DNA from: Streptococcus oricebi
GTDB taxonomy: Bacteria > Bacillota > Bacilli > Lactobacillales > Streptococcaceae
Reading direction: 5' to 3'
NCBI RefSeq assembly: GCF_017883985.1
Contig: NZ_PRDG01000003.1
Location: 132,991-196,990 of the forward strand
DNA: 64,000 nucleotides
Shown: positions 47,680-57,466 of the stretch, piece after piece
Layout of the letters: the number at the start of each line of letters is the position of its first letter
How positions within the stretch are numbered: the first letter of the stretch is position 1
The notes under the pieces: model-generated
Told to the model about the DNA's origin: nothing
Databases searched by the model: none
Seen by the model: the letters and a program-made list of their open reading frames with translations, nothing else
Made by a program: the position numbers and the translations under genes

Positions 47680-48423
47680 TCAAATATAAGTCCTTTTGTA
47701 ACTGGCAAAAAATTCTTTGGTTCTTTCTTGCTGGGGATTATTGATTAGCTGGTTTGGACTGCCCTCTTCGATGATGTGTCCCTTGTCCAAAAAGAGGACT
47801 CGATCAGCCACTTGGGCAACAAAGGACATATCATGACTGACCAAAATCATGGTTTGGCCTGAGCGAGCCGCATCAGCAATCGACTTTTGAACTTCTCCGA
47901 CCAATTCTGGATCTAGGGCCGAGGTTGGCTCGTCTAAGAGCAAGACATCGGGCTTCATGGCCAGGGCCCGAGCTAGGGCCACCCGCTGCTTTTGTCCACC
48001 GGATAAATGCCTTGGATAGTGATTGGCCCGATCGGACAGCCCAACCTTTGCTAGCTCTTCTTTGGCTAACTCGGTCGCTTCTTCCTTGGACATTTTCTTT
48101 ACCACGACCAGTCCTTCCTTGACATTGTCTAGGGCCGTACGGCGTTCAAATAAATTAAACTGCTGAAAGACCATGGAGAGCTTGCGCCGCAGGGTTAAGA
48201 TTTGGCTCTGGGTGATAGTGGCAAAATCAACCTCAAAATCGCCCAGTTGAATCGAACCACTATCTGCCTCCTCCAAGTAGTTTAGACTGCGGAGGAAGGT
48301 TGATTTTCCTGCACCTGATGAACCGATTAGGGCCACCACTTCTCCCTGCTGAATTTCTAGGCTCAAGTCATCTAGGACTTTTTGGCCGGAAAAAGATTTA
48401 CTTAAATGAGAAATTTTAATCAT
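47680..48423 (-). CDS. Polar amino-acid ABC importer, ATP-binding subunit
   Basis: A 247-residue ATPase. Walker A is GSSGAGKST (34-42), Q-loop MVFQQFNLF, signature LSGGQKQRVALARA, Walker B VLLLDEPTSALD, and the H-loop VSHDM. It is closest to GlnQ/TcyC-type subunits; the substrate cannot be read from this subunit. It abuts the permease gene. Confidence 0.93.
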   Translation of the reverse strand: MIKISHLSKSFSGQKVLDDLSLEIQQGEVVALIGSSGAGKSTFLRSLNYLEEADSGSIQLGDFEVDFATITQSQILTLRRKLSMVFQQFNLFERRTALDNVKEGLVVVKKMSKEEATELAKEELAKVGLSDRANHYPRHLSGGQKQRVALARALAMKPDVLLLDEPTSALDPELVGEVQKSIADAARSGQTMILVSHDMSFVAQVADRVLFLDKGHIIEEGSPNQLINNPQQERTKEFFASYKRTYI

Positions 48424-49220
48424 TAAAGACGGTCCTCCCCTGCTTGAAGTTCTTGCTTCATCTCTCTCGGTGTCTGAATAGTCATCAAATGCTCTAGCAG
48501 TCGGCCAATTAGTTCAATAATAATGTTTACAAACCAATAGACCAGGGCAACGGAGACAAAGCGCTCAAAATAACGATAATCCGCTCCGCCTAAGATTTGG
48601 GCTTGGGCAAAGACCTCAACTACTCCCGCACTAAAGGCCAAGGAAGTCCCCTTGGTCAGGCCGATCAAGGAGTTGATCAGGGTTGGTGTTGCAACAACCG
48701 CCGCATTAGGAATAATCACCCGGAGATAGACCTGACTTCTGGTCATACCTAGACTTTTAGCAGCCTCAATCTCACCTGGATCAACCGATAAAATAGCCGC
48801 CCGAATGGTTTCGCTGGCATAGGCAGCCTCATTAAAGGCAAAGGCGACCACTGCAAAGATACTGGCTGGGATGGCATTGATATTTATCCCTGTCTGATAG
48901 GCCTTGAGCATGAGAGGAATCCCATAGTAGGTCAGCATGAGCTGAACCAAAACCGGAGTTCCTCTTAAAAAGCTGACAAACACAGCCTGAATTTGGTAGA
49001 GAACAGGAATGCGATTGATTTTCACCAGGGCAAAAACCAGGGCCAAGATGAGACCAAAGGCTGCTCCACTGGCTGTCAAAAGAAGGGTGGTCGGTAGCTT
49101 TTCGACAATCTTTGGTAGACCATCAAAAACAGCCCGCCAACTAAAGAGCTTCCCTTCGGGAATCAATTTCATCAAGTTGCTATACCAATCGGCTGCCAAA
49201 AAGGCTGGTGTAAATATCAT
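48423..49220 (-). CDS. Polar amino-acid ABC importer, permease
   Basis: A 265-residue membrane protein of the His/Glu/Gln/Arg/opine class. Five or so membrane segments are seen, and the EAA loop that contacts the ATPase is EIEAAKSLGMTRSQVYLRVIIPNA. It lies between the binding protein and the ATPase genes in one operon. Confidence 0.93.
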   Translation of the reverse strand: MIFTPAFLAADWYSNLMKLIPEGKLFSWRAVFDGLPKIVEKLPTTLLLTASGAAFGLILALVFALVKINRIPVLYQIQAVFVSFLRGTPVLVQLMLTYYGIPLMLKAYQTGININAIPASIFAVVAFAFNEAAYASETIRAAILSVDPGEIEAAKSLGMTRSQVYLRVIIPNAAVVATPTLINSLIGLTKGTSLAFSAGVVEVFAQAQILGGADYRYFERFVSVALVYWFVNIIIELIGRLLEHLMTIQTPREMKQELQAGEDRL

Positions 49221-49289
49221 AAATAGTCCCTTTCTTGATATGATGGCTTATTCTATCACAGTTTCTGGATAAATACGAGCGATTTGCCT

Positions 49290-50117
49290 TTAGTCTAGTG
49301 AGGAAACAAAGTCACCACCAAAATATTGTTCACTCAATTTTTTCATGGTCCCATCTTTCTTAAGACTAGCCAAGCGCTTGTTGACGAACTGAGCAAGCTC
49401 TTGTCCCTCCTTATCCTTAGTGAACAAGAAGTATTCTAGGCCGTCTTTATTGGAACCCAGCTTGTCTTTTAAATTAGTCACTGACAGATTTAGCCCTTGG
49501 TCTTGGGCAACATACTTGGCAGAAATGGCATCGTAAAGGATAAAATCAATTTTCCCATTTTCGATATTTTGCAAACGTTGGGCCAACCCTGTCTTATCAG
49601 AGACATAATTGACCTGAATAGGGGTCTTGTCAGGATGTTCCTTGTTCCAATTTTCCAAGGCCTGGGCGTAGTTTGAACCTGGCAAGGCTTCGGCAGTTTT
49701 TCCTGATAGCTGATCAAAACTGGCTAGCTTTCTATCTTTGCTGACCAGGGCATAGTTTGACAGCGAAACAGGGTCTGAAAAGAGGTATTTTTGCGCTCTT
49801 TCTTCATTATAGTTGATATTGTTTGCCACCAGTTGGTAGCGGCCAGCATCAAGTCCTGTTAGGATAGAAGAAAAGGGAACTGTCTCAAATTGAACCTTGT
49901 ATTCCTTACTATCCTTGAAAATGGCCTTTACCAAGTCAATATCGTAACCCTTAAAATCGTCCTTTTCCTTAAAAGTAAAAGGGGCCGTATCCGAGTCTGT
50001 CGCTACGGTAATTGTCTTTTGAGCATCACCTGCCTGATGATTGCCTTCTTTGGAACAGCCCGCCACAAAAAGGCTTATCAGGGCTAAGGCTGTGAGTAAG
50101 CTTTTTTTAAACGCCAT
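49290..50117 (-). CDS. Amino-acid ABC importer, substrate-binding lipoprotein
   Basis: A 275-residue SBP family 3 protein. The lipobox LFVAGC makes C21 the lipid-anchored residue. The mature part has the binding-domain pattern (FKGYDIDLVKAIF, VPFSSILTGLDAGRYQLVANNI, ILYDAISAKYVA). It resembles cystine or polar amino-acid binders such as TcyA; the true ligand is not certain. It is the first gene of the operon. Confidence 0.93.
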   Translation of the reverse strand: MAFKKSLLTALALISLFVAGCSKEGNHQAGDAQKTITVATDSDTAPFTFKEKDDFKGYDIDLVKAIFKDSKEYKVQFETVPFSSILTGLDAGRYQLVANNINYNEERAQKYLFSDPVSLSNYALVSKDRKLASFDQLSGKTAEALPGSNYAQALENWNKEHPDKTPIQVNYVSDKTGLAQRLQNIENGKIDFILYDAISAKYVAQDQGLNLSVTNLKDKLGSNKDGLEYFLFTKDKEGQELAQFVNKRLASLKKDGTMKKLSEQYFGGDFVSSLD

Positions 50118-50156
50118 ATAATCACCTCGACTTTACATTTCTTTAGTTTAACATGC

Positions 50157-50183
50157 AAAAAAGAATTTGCCTAATACAAATTC
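50157..50183 (-). terminator. cshB terminator
   Basis: Minus strand GAATTTG-TATTAGG-CAAATTC then TTTTTT. It overlaps the promoter area of the binding-protein gene. Confidence 0.8.
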
Positions 50184-50212
50184 CTTATCGCAGCTATAAA
50201 GAAAAACTATGT

Positions 50213-51556
50213 CTAAAAGGTTTGTTTTTTAGCCTTGCGTTCAGCTCGATTACGAGCCCGACTTTCTGCCCGCTTGGTCTTACGGCGTTTCTCATTGACC
50301 GCCCATTGAATCTTTTTTTTATAGCCTGGCTTAATCTTCTTCTTTTTCTTCTTGACCAGCCCCAGCATTTCGGTATCTAGCTTTTCTCGACTCTTTTCGC
50401 GATTGAGGCGGCGATCCCGGTCATAGGTTTCGACAAATTCGCCTTCTTTCAAGGTCTTGGGTTCAAACTTAATCCCTAACTTTTCTAACTCGCGAATATC
50501 TGAGTCATCACTAGGCTGATAAAGGGTGATGGCTGTCCCAGCCAGGCCATTTCGGCCGGTCCGACCTACCCGGTGAACAAAGAAGGACAAATCCTGAGGA
50601 ATGGCGTCGTTGATGACATGACTGACCCCTTCAATATCAATTCCCCTGGCTGCCAAATCAGTCGCTACAATATACTCGAAGTCTAGATTTTTAATCTGGT
50701 TCATAATCCGCTTGCGCTCACGCGGGGCAATATCCCCATGAAGCTTAGCAACCTTGAGCCCTTGGGCTGTCAAGTAATGGTGGAGATCATCCGCCCGCGT
50801 CTTGGTATTAACAAAAATCATGGCCAGGTAGGGTTGGAGGGCCTGACTAATCTCATAAATCTGGGCATTTTTATCCCGGCCCTTGGTAGAAATCAACCAA
50901 TTTTCAATAGTGTCTGAAATCACTGTCTTGGTTTTGATTTGCTCAATAAGAGGCTGGGACAGGTATTTCTTCAAAAAAGGTTGTAATTTTTGCGGAATGG
51001 TGGCTGAGAAAACCAGAAACTGCAAATCCTTAGGGAGGCTAGATGCAATCTTGTCCACCGTTGTCAAAAAGCCCATGTCCAGGGTCATATCCGCCTCGTC
51101 CACGACAAAAGTATGGGCCTTGTGGATAGCCAAATCTCCTGATTTTACCAGGTCATAAATCCGACCCGGTGTACCAACAACAATCTGGGGTTGACTATGC
51201 TGCAATTTTTCAATCTGCCGCGCCTTATCAGTCCCTCCGACAAAGTTTGAAACTTGGATGTCCTCTGGTGAAAAGCTGGCAATTTGTCGCGCAGCTTGGT
51301 AAATCTGAGTGGCTAGCTCGCGGCTGGGCGCTGTAATCACCGCTTGCACTGTCTTATTTTTTTCCTCCAAGACCTGAAAAATTGGCAACAAGAAAGTGTG
51401 GGTCTTACCAGAACCCGTTTTTGACTCACCGACCAAGTCACGTCCTGACAAGACAACAGGAATCAACTTTTCCTGCACCTCTGTTGCCTCGCTAAAGTTC
51501 AAATCGGCCAAGGCCCTTTGAATGTAGTCCTTAAAATTAAAATCTGTAAATTTCAT
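50213..51556 (-). CDS. cshB: DEAD-box RNA helicase (CshB type)
   Basis: A 447-residue ATP-dependent RNA helicase. It has the Q motif at the start (FTDFNFKDYIQRALADLNF), Walker A ESKTGSGKTHTF, VVDEADMTLD, SAT, and GRTGRNG. The C terminus (about 385-447) is strongly basic and binds RNA. CshB-type helicases help ribosome assembly and growth in the cold. The gene has its own terminator. Confidence 0.93.
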   Translation of the reverse strand: MKFTDFNFKDYIQRALADLNFSEATEVQEKLIPVVLSGRDLVGESKTGSGKTHTFLLPIFQVLEEKNKTVQAVITAPSRELATQIYQAARQIASFSPEDIQVSNFVGGTDKARQIEKLQHSQPQIVVGTPGRIYDLVKSGDLAIHKAHTFVVDEADMTLDMGFLTTVDKIASSLPKDLQFLVFSATIPQKLQPFLKKYLSQPLIEQIKTKTVISDTIENWLISTKGRDKNAQIYEISQALQPYLAMIFVNTKTRADDLHHYLTAQGLKVAKLHGDIAPRERKRIMNQIKNLDFEYIVATDLAARGIDIEGVSHVINDAIPQDLSFFVHRVGRTGRNGLAGTAITLYQPSDDSDIRELEKLGIKFEPKTLKEGEFVETYDRDRRLNREKSREKLDTEMLGLVKKKKKKIKPGYKKKIQWAVNEKRRKTKRAESRARNRAERKAKKQTF

Positions 51557-51617
51557 CTCGTCCTCTATTCTTAGATAACTTTCTCTATTATAGCAGAAAA
51601 ACTGACTTTCTGCTTAG

Positions 51618-51642
51618 GAAAAAGAGGCTAGATAGCCTCTTC
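51618..51642 (-). terminator. Terminator of the rsmH-ftsL-pbp2X-mraY operon
   Basis: Minus strand GAAGAGGCTA-TC-TAGCCTCTTTTTC, directly after the 60-codon gene. Confidence 0.85.
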
Positions 51643-51646
51643 ATTT

Positions 51647-51829
51647 TTACTTTTTCTTCTTATAAAATGCTAGGAAGTAGAAAAAAGCCGGGATAAATAG
51701 GACGCCAATGACTGCTCCACTGGTGTGAGCAGGGTCATCAATTGCTTTTGTTAGCACTTGATAGAGTCTATAGGGGGCATACAGTGTACATATAACCGCA
51801 ACTAGCAAGGCCCACCTTCTTTTAATCAT
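51647..51829 (-). CDS. Small two-helix membrane protein downstream of mraY
   Basis: A 60-residue protein with two hydrophobic segments (about 6-26 and 37-55), a polar middle (TKAIDDPAHTS) and a basic KKKK end. It has a GGAAGG-type ribosome binding site 16 bp after mraY and shares the operon terminator, so it is probably the last gene of the wall-synthesis operon. I do not recognise a family. Confidence 0.6.
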   Translation of the reverse strand: MIKRRWALLVAVICTLYAPYRLYQVLTKAIDDPAHTSGAVIGVLFIPAFFYFLAFYKKKK

Positions 51830-51845
51830 CCAACATCCTTCCTTT

Positions 51846-52844
51846 CTATAAGTAGAGAATGGCTAGGGTTAGGAGGCTCATGACTAGACCCAGTCCCCAG
51901 AGGAAAAAGTCAACCTTCCATTCAGACCATTTAGGACCATTGCCAGAAAGACCACCCAGTTCTAAATGATGGTGAAAGGGGGTCATGCGGAAAATCCGGC
52001 GTCCCTCGCCATATTTTTTCTTGGTGTACTTAAAGTAAGTAACCTGGAGCATAACCGAGCTAGTCTCAAGCACATAGACCAGGCCAATCAAAAGCAGGGT
52101 CCACTCCTGGTGCAAACTAATAGAAATAGCCGCTAGCATCCCACCCAGGGCCAGACTTCCTACATCACCCATAAATACCTTGGCTGGCTTATGATTAAAG
52201 ACAAAGAAGCCCAGTAAGCCCCCAATCATACTGAGGATAACGATTAAGATGTCAAAGCGCTTTTGCTCCAAGGCAATGACCCCATAGGCTGCAAGGCTGA
52301 TGACAACCGAGATACTGGCCAGACCATCAATTCCGTCGGTTAGATTGACCGCATTGGAAAAACCAACCAGCCAAAAAAGAACAAAGAAGATGTAGAGATA
52401 GCCTAGATGAAGAGGGAAGCCAAAGACATTGAGCATATCTCCCGCCCCGTGCTGATCATAAAAGAGGTAGAAAATAATGCCTCCGATAAGCTGGAAGAGT
52501 AACTTCTGCTTGGGATTGAGTCCCTCATTGATCTTGCGAAAGACCTTGAGAAAATCATCTAGAAAACCGACCAGACCATAAAGGACCAAGATAAATAAAA
52601 TCATCAAAAGGCTGCCTGTCAGCTGCTTGGACAGGAGGGCAAAAACAAAACTAGCCAAAACAGAGGCTGTCAGAAAGACCGTCCCTCCCATGGTTGGAGT
52701 TCCAGCCTTGGCCTGATGCTGCAAGACGTCCTCGTGCATCTGCTGGCCCGTAATCCGGGCCCGGTGGTAAAAACGAATGAAGGCAGGAATAGCAAGCAAG
52801 GTCAAAATAAAGGTGGCGCTTCCTGCTAACATAGCTATAAACAT
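51846..52844 (-). CDS. mraY: Phospho-MurNAc-pentapeptide transferase MraY
   Basis: Integral membrane enzyme that makes lipid I from UDP-MurNAc-pentapeptide and undecaprenyl phosphate. It has 332 residues and about ten membrane segments. Active-site patterns are [24 protein letters not shown] and [12 protein letters not shown]. It begins 1 bp after pbp2X. Confidence 0.97.
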   Translation of the reverse strand: MFIAMLAGSATFILTLLAIPAFIRFYHRARITGQQMHEDVLQHQAKAGTPTMGGTVFLTASVLASFVFALLSKQLTGSLLMILFILVLYGLVGFLDDFLKVFRKINEGLNPKQKLLFQLIGGIIFYLFYDQHGAGDMLNVFGFPLHLGYLYIFFVLFWLVGFSNAVNLTDGIDGLASISVVISLAAYGVIALEQKRFDILIVILSMIGGLLGFFVFNHKPAKVFMGDVGSLALGGMLAAISISLHQEWTLLLIGLVYVLETSSVMLQVTYFKYTKKKYGEGRRIFRMTPFHHHLELGGLSGNGPKWSEWKVDFFLWGLGLVMSLLTLAILYL

Positions 52845-52845
52845 C

Positions 52846-55107
52846 TTAGTCTCCTAGTGTGATTGTAATTTCTTTTAGATTTTTTAAAGAGGCATTGGTC
52901 TTAATGCTTTGGTTGACAACTCTTGAGCCACTGCCCTTAAACTTGACTTCTAGGTCCTGCCACTTGGCAAAGGTCTGAACATTCTTTTTGGTCCAGCCAT
53001 ACATATCCGGCATCTGATCCAAATCATCGGTCAGAAGGAGGATTTGCTGGTTGGCCTTCAGATTGCGGCCCTTGGCAACCGAGCTCTTGGCAATCTTCTT
53101 ACCTGTTCCTAGAATAATGGGTTGAACCAGGTTGCGCCGCAATTCATCGGCTAGACCACCTGGACTGCGGTCCTTGGTGCTAGGCATGCGGTAGCTACTT
53201 TCCTGGGTCACATGGTCTAAAACAGTTGTTTCCTTGGTCAACTCTAAGGTATCCTTCATGGCAGCCGCCTCTTCCAAGACTGGATTGACCACATCTTGCC
53301 AGTAAAGGGGCTCGAAGTGCTCTGGTTGTTGGAGGGTGACATACATGATAAAGTCTGGATCCTCTGCTGGGGTCATGGCTACCACTGAGTAGACATAGTC
53401 AAACTGACCGGTCAGATAACCTCCACCGTCCTTGGCTGGAGCAGCGATTTGGGCCGTTCCTGACTTGACGGCGACATTTTGCCCCGGTACCTGGATAATA
53501 GGCCCCTGACTCTTGGAATAGAGGGTTCCATAGTAAGGATCTGTCCCGACTGTAATCATGTAATTGCGGGTCTGCTGGGCTGCTTCCTTAGAAACAGGGC
53601 GGGCAACCACCTCTGCCTGACTCTTGCGGGCACTATTTTTCTCTGTATCATAGATGGCCGAGATAAACTTGGGCTCTAACATGGCCCCGTCATTGGCGAT
53701 GGCTGAAAAACCGCGTAACATCTGAATCTGCGTCACGTCAATCCCCTGACCAAAGGCACTCATAGCATAGGTAACGATATTATCTGCTGGCAAATTGCCA
53801 GAATCTTCATTGCCCATACCAAAACGGGTCGGCAGGCCAAACTTAAACTTGCTCAAGTAGTCCAGCCACTTATCATCCCCCATCTTCTTTTCTAGGCGGG
53901 CCATACCGATATTACTAGAGTAGGCAAAACCTTGGGCATAGTTGAGGGTCTGACCTTCAGAAATCCCTAGGTTGACTCCCCAGTCCTTAATGACTGCATC
54001 AGCAATCTTTAATTCATTATTTTCATAGGTCTCCCCTGCTGGGAAGGTATTATTGTCCAGGGCTGCTGCCAGGGTCATGACCTTCATGGTAGAGCCTGGC
54101 TCAAAATTACTCTGATAAAGAAGGGTGGACCAGGTCCGTAGATTCTCTTCGTTTAGGCCTTCCTTGGTATCTGCATTATAGGTCGGCCGCTGGCTGGTCG
54201 CTAGAATCTCCCCTGTCTTAGCACTGACTAAGGTCGCGCTAGCTAATTTTCCCTTGGCCTTTTCTTGGAAGATATCCATCCGGCTTTCCAAGAAATTTTG
54301 GAGGTGGCTGGACAGGGTGGTATAGACATCCTTACCATTTTCGGTCTTGACTGATACCTGGTCAGATCCTGGAACGATATTGCCGTTCTTGTCCTTCTCA
54401 TAGGTCACCAGGCCGTCCCGGCCAGCCAAAATATCATTGAGGGCTGACTCCAGGCCGGTGGAGCCGACCAGGCTCTTACTCTTGGCATCATCCTTATTTT
54501 CCTGCAATTGGGCCAGACCGATTAGCTGGGAGGCAAAGGTCTCATTTGGATAGCTCCGGCTAGGACTTGTAGTAAAGTCAATTCCCTTGATTCCTGCCGC
54601 CTGCATGGCCTCGCGAATGCTGTTCATGGTTCCATAGCTAATGCCATTTCCCTTAGGAGCAAAAGAAACCTGGGTCAATTTTTTCCTAGATAGTTGGCTC
54701 TTGACAAAGTCCTTGTCCATGTCAAGAAATTGGTGGAAGATTTCAGCCACCTGCTCGTACTGGCTCTCTTCAACGTAGAGAATCTCGCCATCTGCGGCCT
54801 TATAATTTTGGTCAATCACTGCAAAGACATCATAGGTGGTCGAGTCCTCGGCAATGGGATTGCCATTGCGGTCGTAGATGGTCCCTCGCTTGGCCTGGAC
54901 AACCTTAGTCGTCTGATAGACCTTCTTGGCCTCCTTGGCCAAATCCACACCAAATTTATTTTTAGTTCCGACGATAATGGCAAAGTTAATCAAAAAGACA
55001 AAGAAAAGAAAGATCGTCAAAATACTGAGACTCTTACCCACGCGCTTGCGATTTTGACTGGGGATCTTCCTGTTCTTTAAAGCATATTTTAAAATTCTAT
55101 TCGCCAT
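52846..55107 (-). CDS. pbp2X: Penicillin-binding protein 2X
   Basis: Class B PBP, the septal transpeptidase that works with FtsW. It has 753 residues: a membrane segment (about 28-48), a dimerisation domain, and a transpeptidase domain with STMK near 340, SSN near 397 and KSG near 545. Two C-terminal PASTA repeats (about 625-753) follow. Stop and mraY start are almost adjacent; ftsL lies just upstream. Confidence 0.96.
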   Translation of the reverse strand: MANRILKYALKNRKIPSQNRKRVGKSLSILTIFLFFVFLINFAIIVGTKNKFGVDLAKEAKKVYQTTKVVQAKRGTIYDRNGNPIAEDSTTYDVFAVIDQNYKAADGEILYVEESQYEQVAEIFHQFLDMDKDFVKSQLSRKKLTQVSFAPKGNGISYGTMNSIREAMQAAGIKGIDFTTSPSRSYPNETFASQLIGLAQLQENKDDAKSKSLVGSTGLESALNDILAGRDGLVTYEKDKNGNIVPGSDQVSVKTENGKDVYTTLSSHLQNFLESRMDIFQEKAKGKLASATLVSAKTGEILATSQRPTYNADTKEGLNEENLRTWSTLLYQSNFEPGSTMKVMTLAAALDNNTFPAGETYENNELKIADAVIKDWGVNLGISEGQTLNYAQGFAYSSNIGMARLEKKMGDDKWLDYLSKFKFGLPTRFGMGNEDSGNLPADNIVTYAMSAFGQGIDVTQIQMLRGFSAIANDGAMLEPKFISAIYDTEKNSARKSQAEVVARPVSKEAAQQTRNYMITVGTDPYYGTLYSKSQGPIIQVPGQNVAVKSGTAQIAAPAKDGGGYLTGQFDYVYSVVAMTPAEDPDFIMYVTLQQPEHFEPLYWQDVVNPVLEEAAAMKDTLELTKETTVLDHVTQESSYRMPSTKDRSPGGLADELRRNLVQPIILGTGKKIAKSSVAKGRNLKANQQILLLTDDLDQMPDMYGWTKKNVQTFAKWQDLEVKFKGSGSRVVNQSIKTNASLKNLKEITITLGD

Positions 55108-55110
55108 GCT

Positions 55111-55431
55111 CTACTCCGCTGTTTTTACATTTCCGTTTTGAATGGTCATTTCCTGAGAGCTGGCGAGACTAGATAAACGCTCCTTGCGGGTCAATTCATT
55201 GACCTCTTGCTTGGCATCGTTCAACTCGGTCTGCTTGCCCTCTACCTTGGTATTAAGTTCAGCCAAGTCACGCTGGACTTGTAGCATCCGGGTCTGCATG
55301 AAAATAATGCTGACCGCAATAATGACTGCTGTTAGGACAATGGAGCCATAAAATGCTTTTTCAATGCGGCTAAAGCGACGAATCCTTACTGGTAAATCTG
55401 GTCTATTCTTATCTGAATCTCTTGCTGGCAT
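55111..55431 (-). CDS. ftsL: Cell division protein FtsL
   Basis: A 106-residue bitopic protein: basic cytosolic start, one membrane segment (about 30-50), then an extracellular leucine-zipper-like coiled coil (VQRDLAELNTKVEGKQTEL region). It joins DivIB and DivIC in the divisome. It lies between rsmH and pbp2X with gaps of less than 10 bp. Confidence 0.93.
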   Translation of the reverse strand: MPARDSDKNRPDLPVRIRRFSRIEKAFYGSIVLTAVIIAVSIIFMQTRMLQVQRDLAELNTKVEGKQTELNDAKQEVNELTRKERLSSLASSQEMTIQNGNVKTAE

Positions 55432-55440
55432 CTTACTTCC

Positions 55441-56391
55441 TCACTTGTGGATTTTGCGGGCCACCCGCAACTTGGCCGAGTGGGCACGATGGTTGGCTTC
55501 AAGCTCTTTCGGACTGGGTAAAATCGGCTTGCGATTGACCAGAGCGAGCTTGGGCTCTAAATCTGCTGGAATAAAGGGCAGGCCTTTGGGAACATCGAGA
55601 CTAGAAGCTGCCTTGAAGAGTTGCTTGGTCAAGCGGTCCTCCAAGGAATGAAAGGTGATTACAGAAATCCGCCCCTCCGGCGCCAAAAGCTCAATCGCTG
55701 CCTGAATGGACTCATCTGCTGCCCCCAGTTCATCATTGACCTCAATCCGAATGGCCTGAAAAATCTGCTTGGCCGGATGACCCTTTTTCTTCAGCTCCTT
55801 GGCTGGTTTGGCTGACTTGATAATCTGGGCCAGCTCGGTCGTTGTTTCAATCGGTTTTTCACTTCTAGCCTGCTCAATCTTGCGGGCAATTTGTTTGGAA
55901 AATTTATCCTCACCATACTTAAAAAAGATGGCTACTAAATCTTGATAGGGATAGGAATTAACCACCTGATAGGCTGTTAGACTGGCTTCACGATTCATCC
56001 GCATATCCAAGGGAGCATCCTGCTTATAGGAAAAGCCTCGCTCCCGCTCGTCCAGCTGGGGACTGGAAACACCTAAATCGTAGCAGATCCCATCAATCTC
56101 TGTCACACCCAGCTCAGCTAAGCGCTCTTTTAGATGACGAAAATTATCCTTGATAAAGGTCACCATGCCCTGCTCTACATAGCTAGCTAGCTTTTTTTGG
56201 GCATGTTCAATCGCTGCCTGGTCTTGGTCAAAGGCATAGAGGTGACCTTTAGGACCTAATTTACTGAGTAGGTAGGCGCTGTGGCCAGCTCCTCCCAAGG
56301 TGGCATCGACATAAATACCATCTGCCTTTACATTTAATTGATCAATGGTTTCCTTGAGCAAAACCGTTACATGATGAAATTCCTTAGTCAT
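55441..56391 (-). CDS. rsmH: 16S rRNA (cytosine-1402-N4) methyltransferase RsmH (MraW)
   Basis: A 316-residue SAM enzyme. Motifs are [45 protein letters not shown] and [13 protein letters not shown]. The ATG at 56391 has AAGGA just upstream; an earlier in-frame ATG lacks a site. It is first in the rsmH-ftsL-pbp2X-mraY operon, divergent from the XRE regulator. Confidence 0.95.
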   Translation of the reverse strand: MTKEFHHVTVLLKETIDQLNVKADGIYVDATLGGAGHSAYLLSKLGPKGHLYAFDQDQAAIEHAQKKLASYVEQGMVTFIKDNFRHLKERLAELGVTEIDGICYDLGVSSPQLDERERGFSYKQDAPLDMRMNREASLTAYQVVNSYPYQDLVAIFFKYGEDKFSKQIARKIEQARSEKPIETTTELAQIIKSAKPAKELKKKGHPAKQIFQAIRIEVNDELGAADESIQAAIELLAPEGRISVITFHSLEDRLTKQLFKAASSLDVPKGLPFIPADLEPKLALVNRKPILPSPKELEANHRAHSAKLRVARKIHK

Positions 56392-56453
56392 ATCCTTATC
56401 ATTATAACACAATCAGGCACAAAAAAAAATTGAAAATGATATGTCTTATATAT

Positions 56454-56482
56454 TTGACACAATCAGACTAAAAGTCTATAAT
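56454..56482 (+). promoter_or_regulatory. Perfect consensus promoter of the XRE regulator
   Basis: -35 TTGACA (56454-56459), exactly 17 bp, -10 TATAAT (56477-56482). It is the only perfect sigma-A promoter I found in the window. It overlaps operator 1. Confidence 0.88.
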
Positions 56483-56502
56483 AGGGCTAATAGACAAAGT
56501 CT
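56465..56502 (+). promoter_or_regulatory. Two inverted-repeat candidate operators
   Basis: AGACT-AAA-AGTCT (56465-56477) overlaps the spacer and the first base of the -10. AGAC-AAA-GTCT (56492-56502) lies just after the transcription start. The shared AGAC(n)AAA(n)GTCT form and the position over the promoter suggest self-repression by the regulator at 56606. Confidence 0.6.
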
Positions 56503-56605
56503 CTTCAAGGCCGGTAAATATCATCGGGAAAAAAAGCAAGAATTGACTAAAGATAAGCGGCTCAAAGGCTCCCGTCTTTTTAAACAGCCCCAGGAAAGGA
56601 GATAA

Positions 56606-56800
56606 ATGAACAGGGTTACTCAGTACCGTAAGGGTCTAGGTCTCTCCCAGCTAGACCTGGCCCGCCAAATTGGCGTATCTCGCCAAACCATCAACATGAT
56701 TGAAAATCACAAGTATAATCCCAGCCTAGAACTCTGCCTCAAGCTGGCCTATGCCCTAGAAACCGACTTAAACAGTCTCTTTTGGCCAGAGGAAATCTAG
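56606..56800 (+). CDS. XRE-family transcriptional regulator
   Basis: A 64-residue HTH-only protein: VTQYRKGLGLSQLDLARQIG and SRQTINMIENHKYNPSLELCL form the five-helix XRE domain. GGAAAGGAG lies before the ATG. A leader of about 115 nt separates it from its promoter. Small XRE proteins of this kind are usually paired with a membrane protein gene, as here. Confidence 0.92.
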   Translation: MNRVTQYRKGLGLSQLDLARQIGVSRQTINMIENHKYNPSLELCLKLAYALETDLNSLFWPEEI

Positions 56801-56822
56801 CTCCCCAAGAAAGGATCTAAGC

Positions 56823-57350
56823 GTGAACAAAGAAACCCTTATTGAAAAAATGATTAAACGCTTCTATGGCGTCAGCGGTCAACTAGACGAGTATCGCCGC
56901 AGTGAGCTTGATAAAATCGGCAACCAGCTCTTCATCTTCTTGACTTACTTCCTGCTTTTCGGCAATCTTTGTGCTCTTGTACTAGCCAGCAAATACCCCA
57001 AATTCGTGGGTCAAAACTACCCTCTCTTACTGGAGGTCGTCCTCTTAGCCTTCTTTGCCTACATTCTCTATCGAACCAAGAAAAAAGAATTGCTAGAAAT
57101 CAATCCTGAGGAGATGACCGCAAAGGAGCTGAAGAAATATAAGTATGCTGCCAGTAAAGCGGCCCTCTTTTTCGGCCTGGGCTTTCATATCCTGATGAGT
57201 GGCTTTCTTGCCTGGATGCAAAAAGGAGACTTTTGGGGACAAGTCCTAGACGGACGCTTGATCCTTGCGAGCTTCCTAGGCGGCCTCTTCTTTGGTGTTT
57301 GTATCAAAATCAGCCTTAAACTACGTCAGTACAAGGGGAAGGGAGACTAA
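56823..57350 (+). CDS. DUF3278-type membrane protein
   Basis: A 175-residue protein with four membrane segments in two pairs (about 33-52, 65-82, 112-132, 142-162). It starts at GTG 56823 (ribosome binding site AAAGGA), 22 bp after the XRE gene. It fits the DUF3278 family found beside small XRE regulators in lactic acid bacteria. The job is unknown; the regulator might sense or control it. Confidence 0.8.
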   Translation: MNKETLIEKMIKRFYGVSGQLDEYRRSELDKIGNQLFIFLTYFLLFGNLCALVLASKYPKFVGQNYPLLLEVVLLAFFAYILYRTKKKELLEINPEEMTAKELKKYKYAASKAALFFGLGFHILMSGFLAWMQKGDFWGQVLDGRLILASFLGGLFFGVCIKISLKLRQYKGKGD

Positions 57351-57387
57351 AAACAGAGGCTATCGTCAATTTTTTAGCAGAAAAATG

Positions 57388-57414
57388 GGGAGGGCTAGTT
57401 TAGGCTCCCTTTTT
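57388..57414 (+). terminator. Terminator of the XRE-DUF3278 pair
   Basis: GGGAG-loop-CTCCC followed by TTTTT, 38 bp after the DUF3278 stop. Confidence 0.75.
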
Positions 57415-57466
57415 CCTGTAAAATGTGATAAAATAAGTAATTATATCTCACTAAAGGATTGGAAAA

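Noticed and set aside
57351..57466. c-di-AMP riboswitch before ktrB
   Set aside because: The interval is too short and is mostly occupied by a terminator and a simple promoter region; no riboswitch fold was seen.
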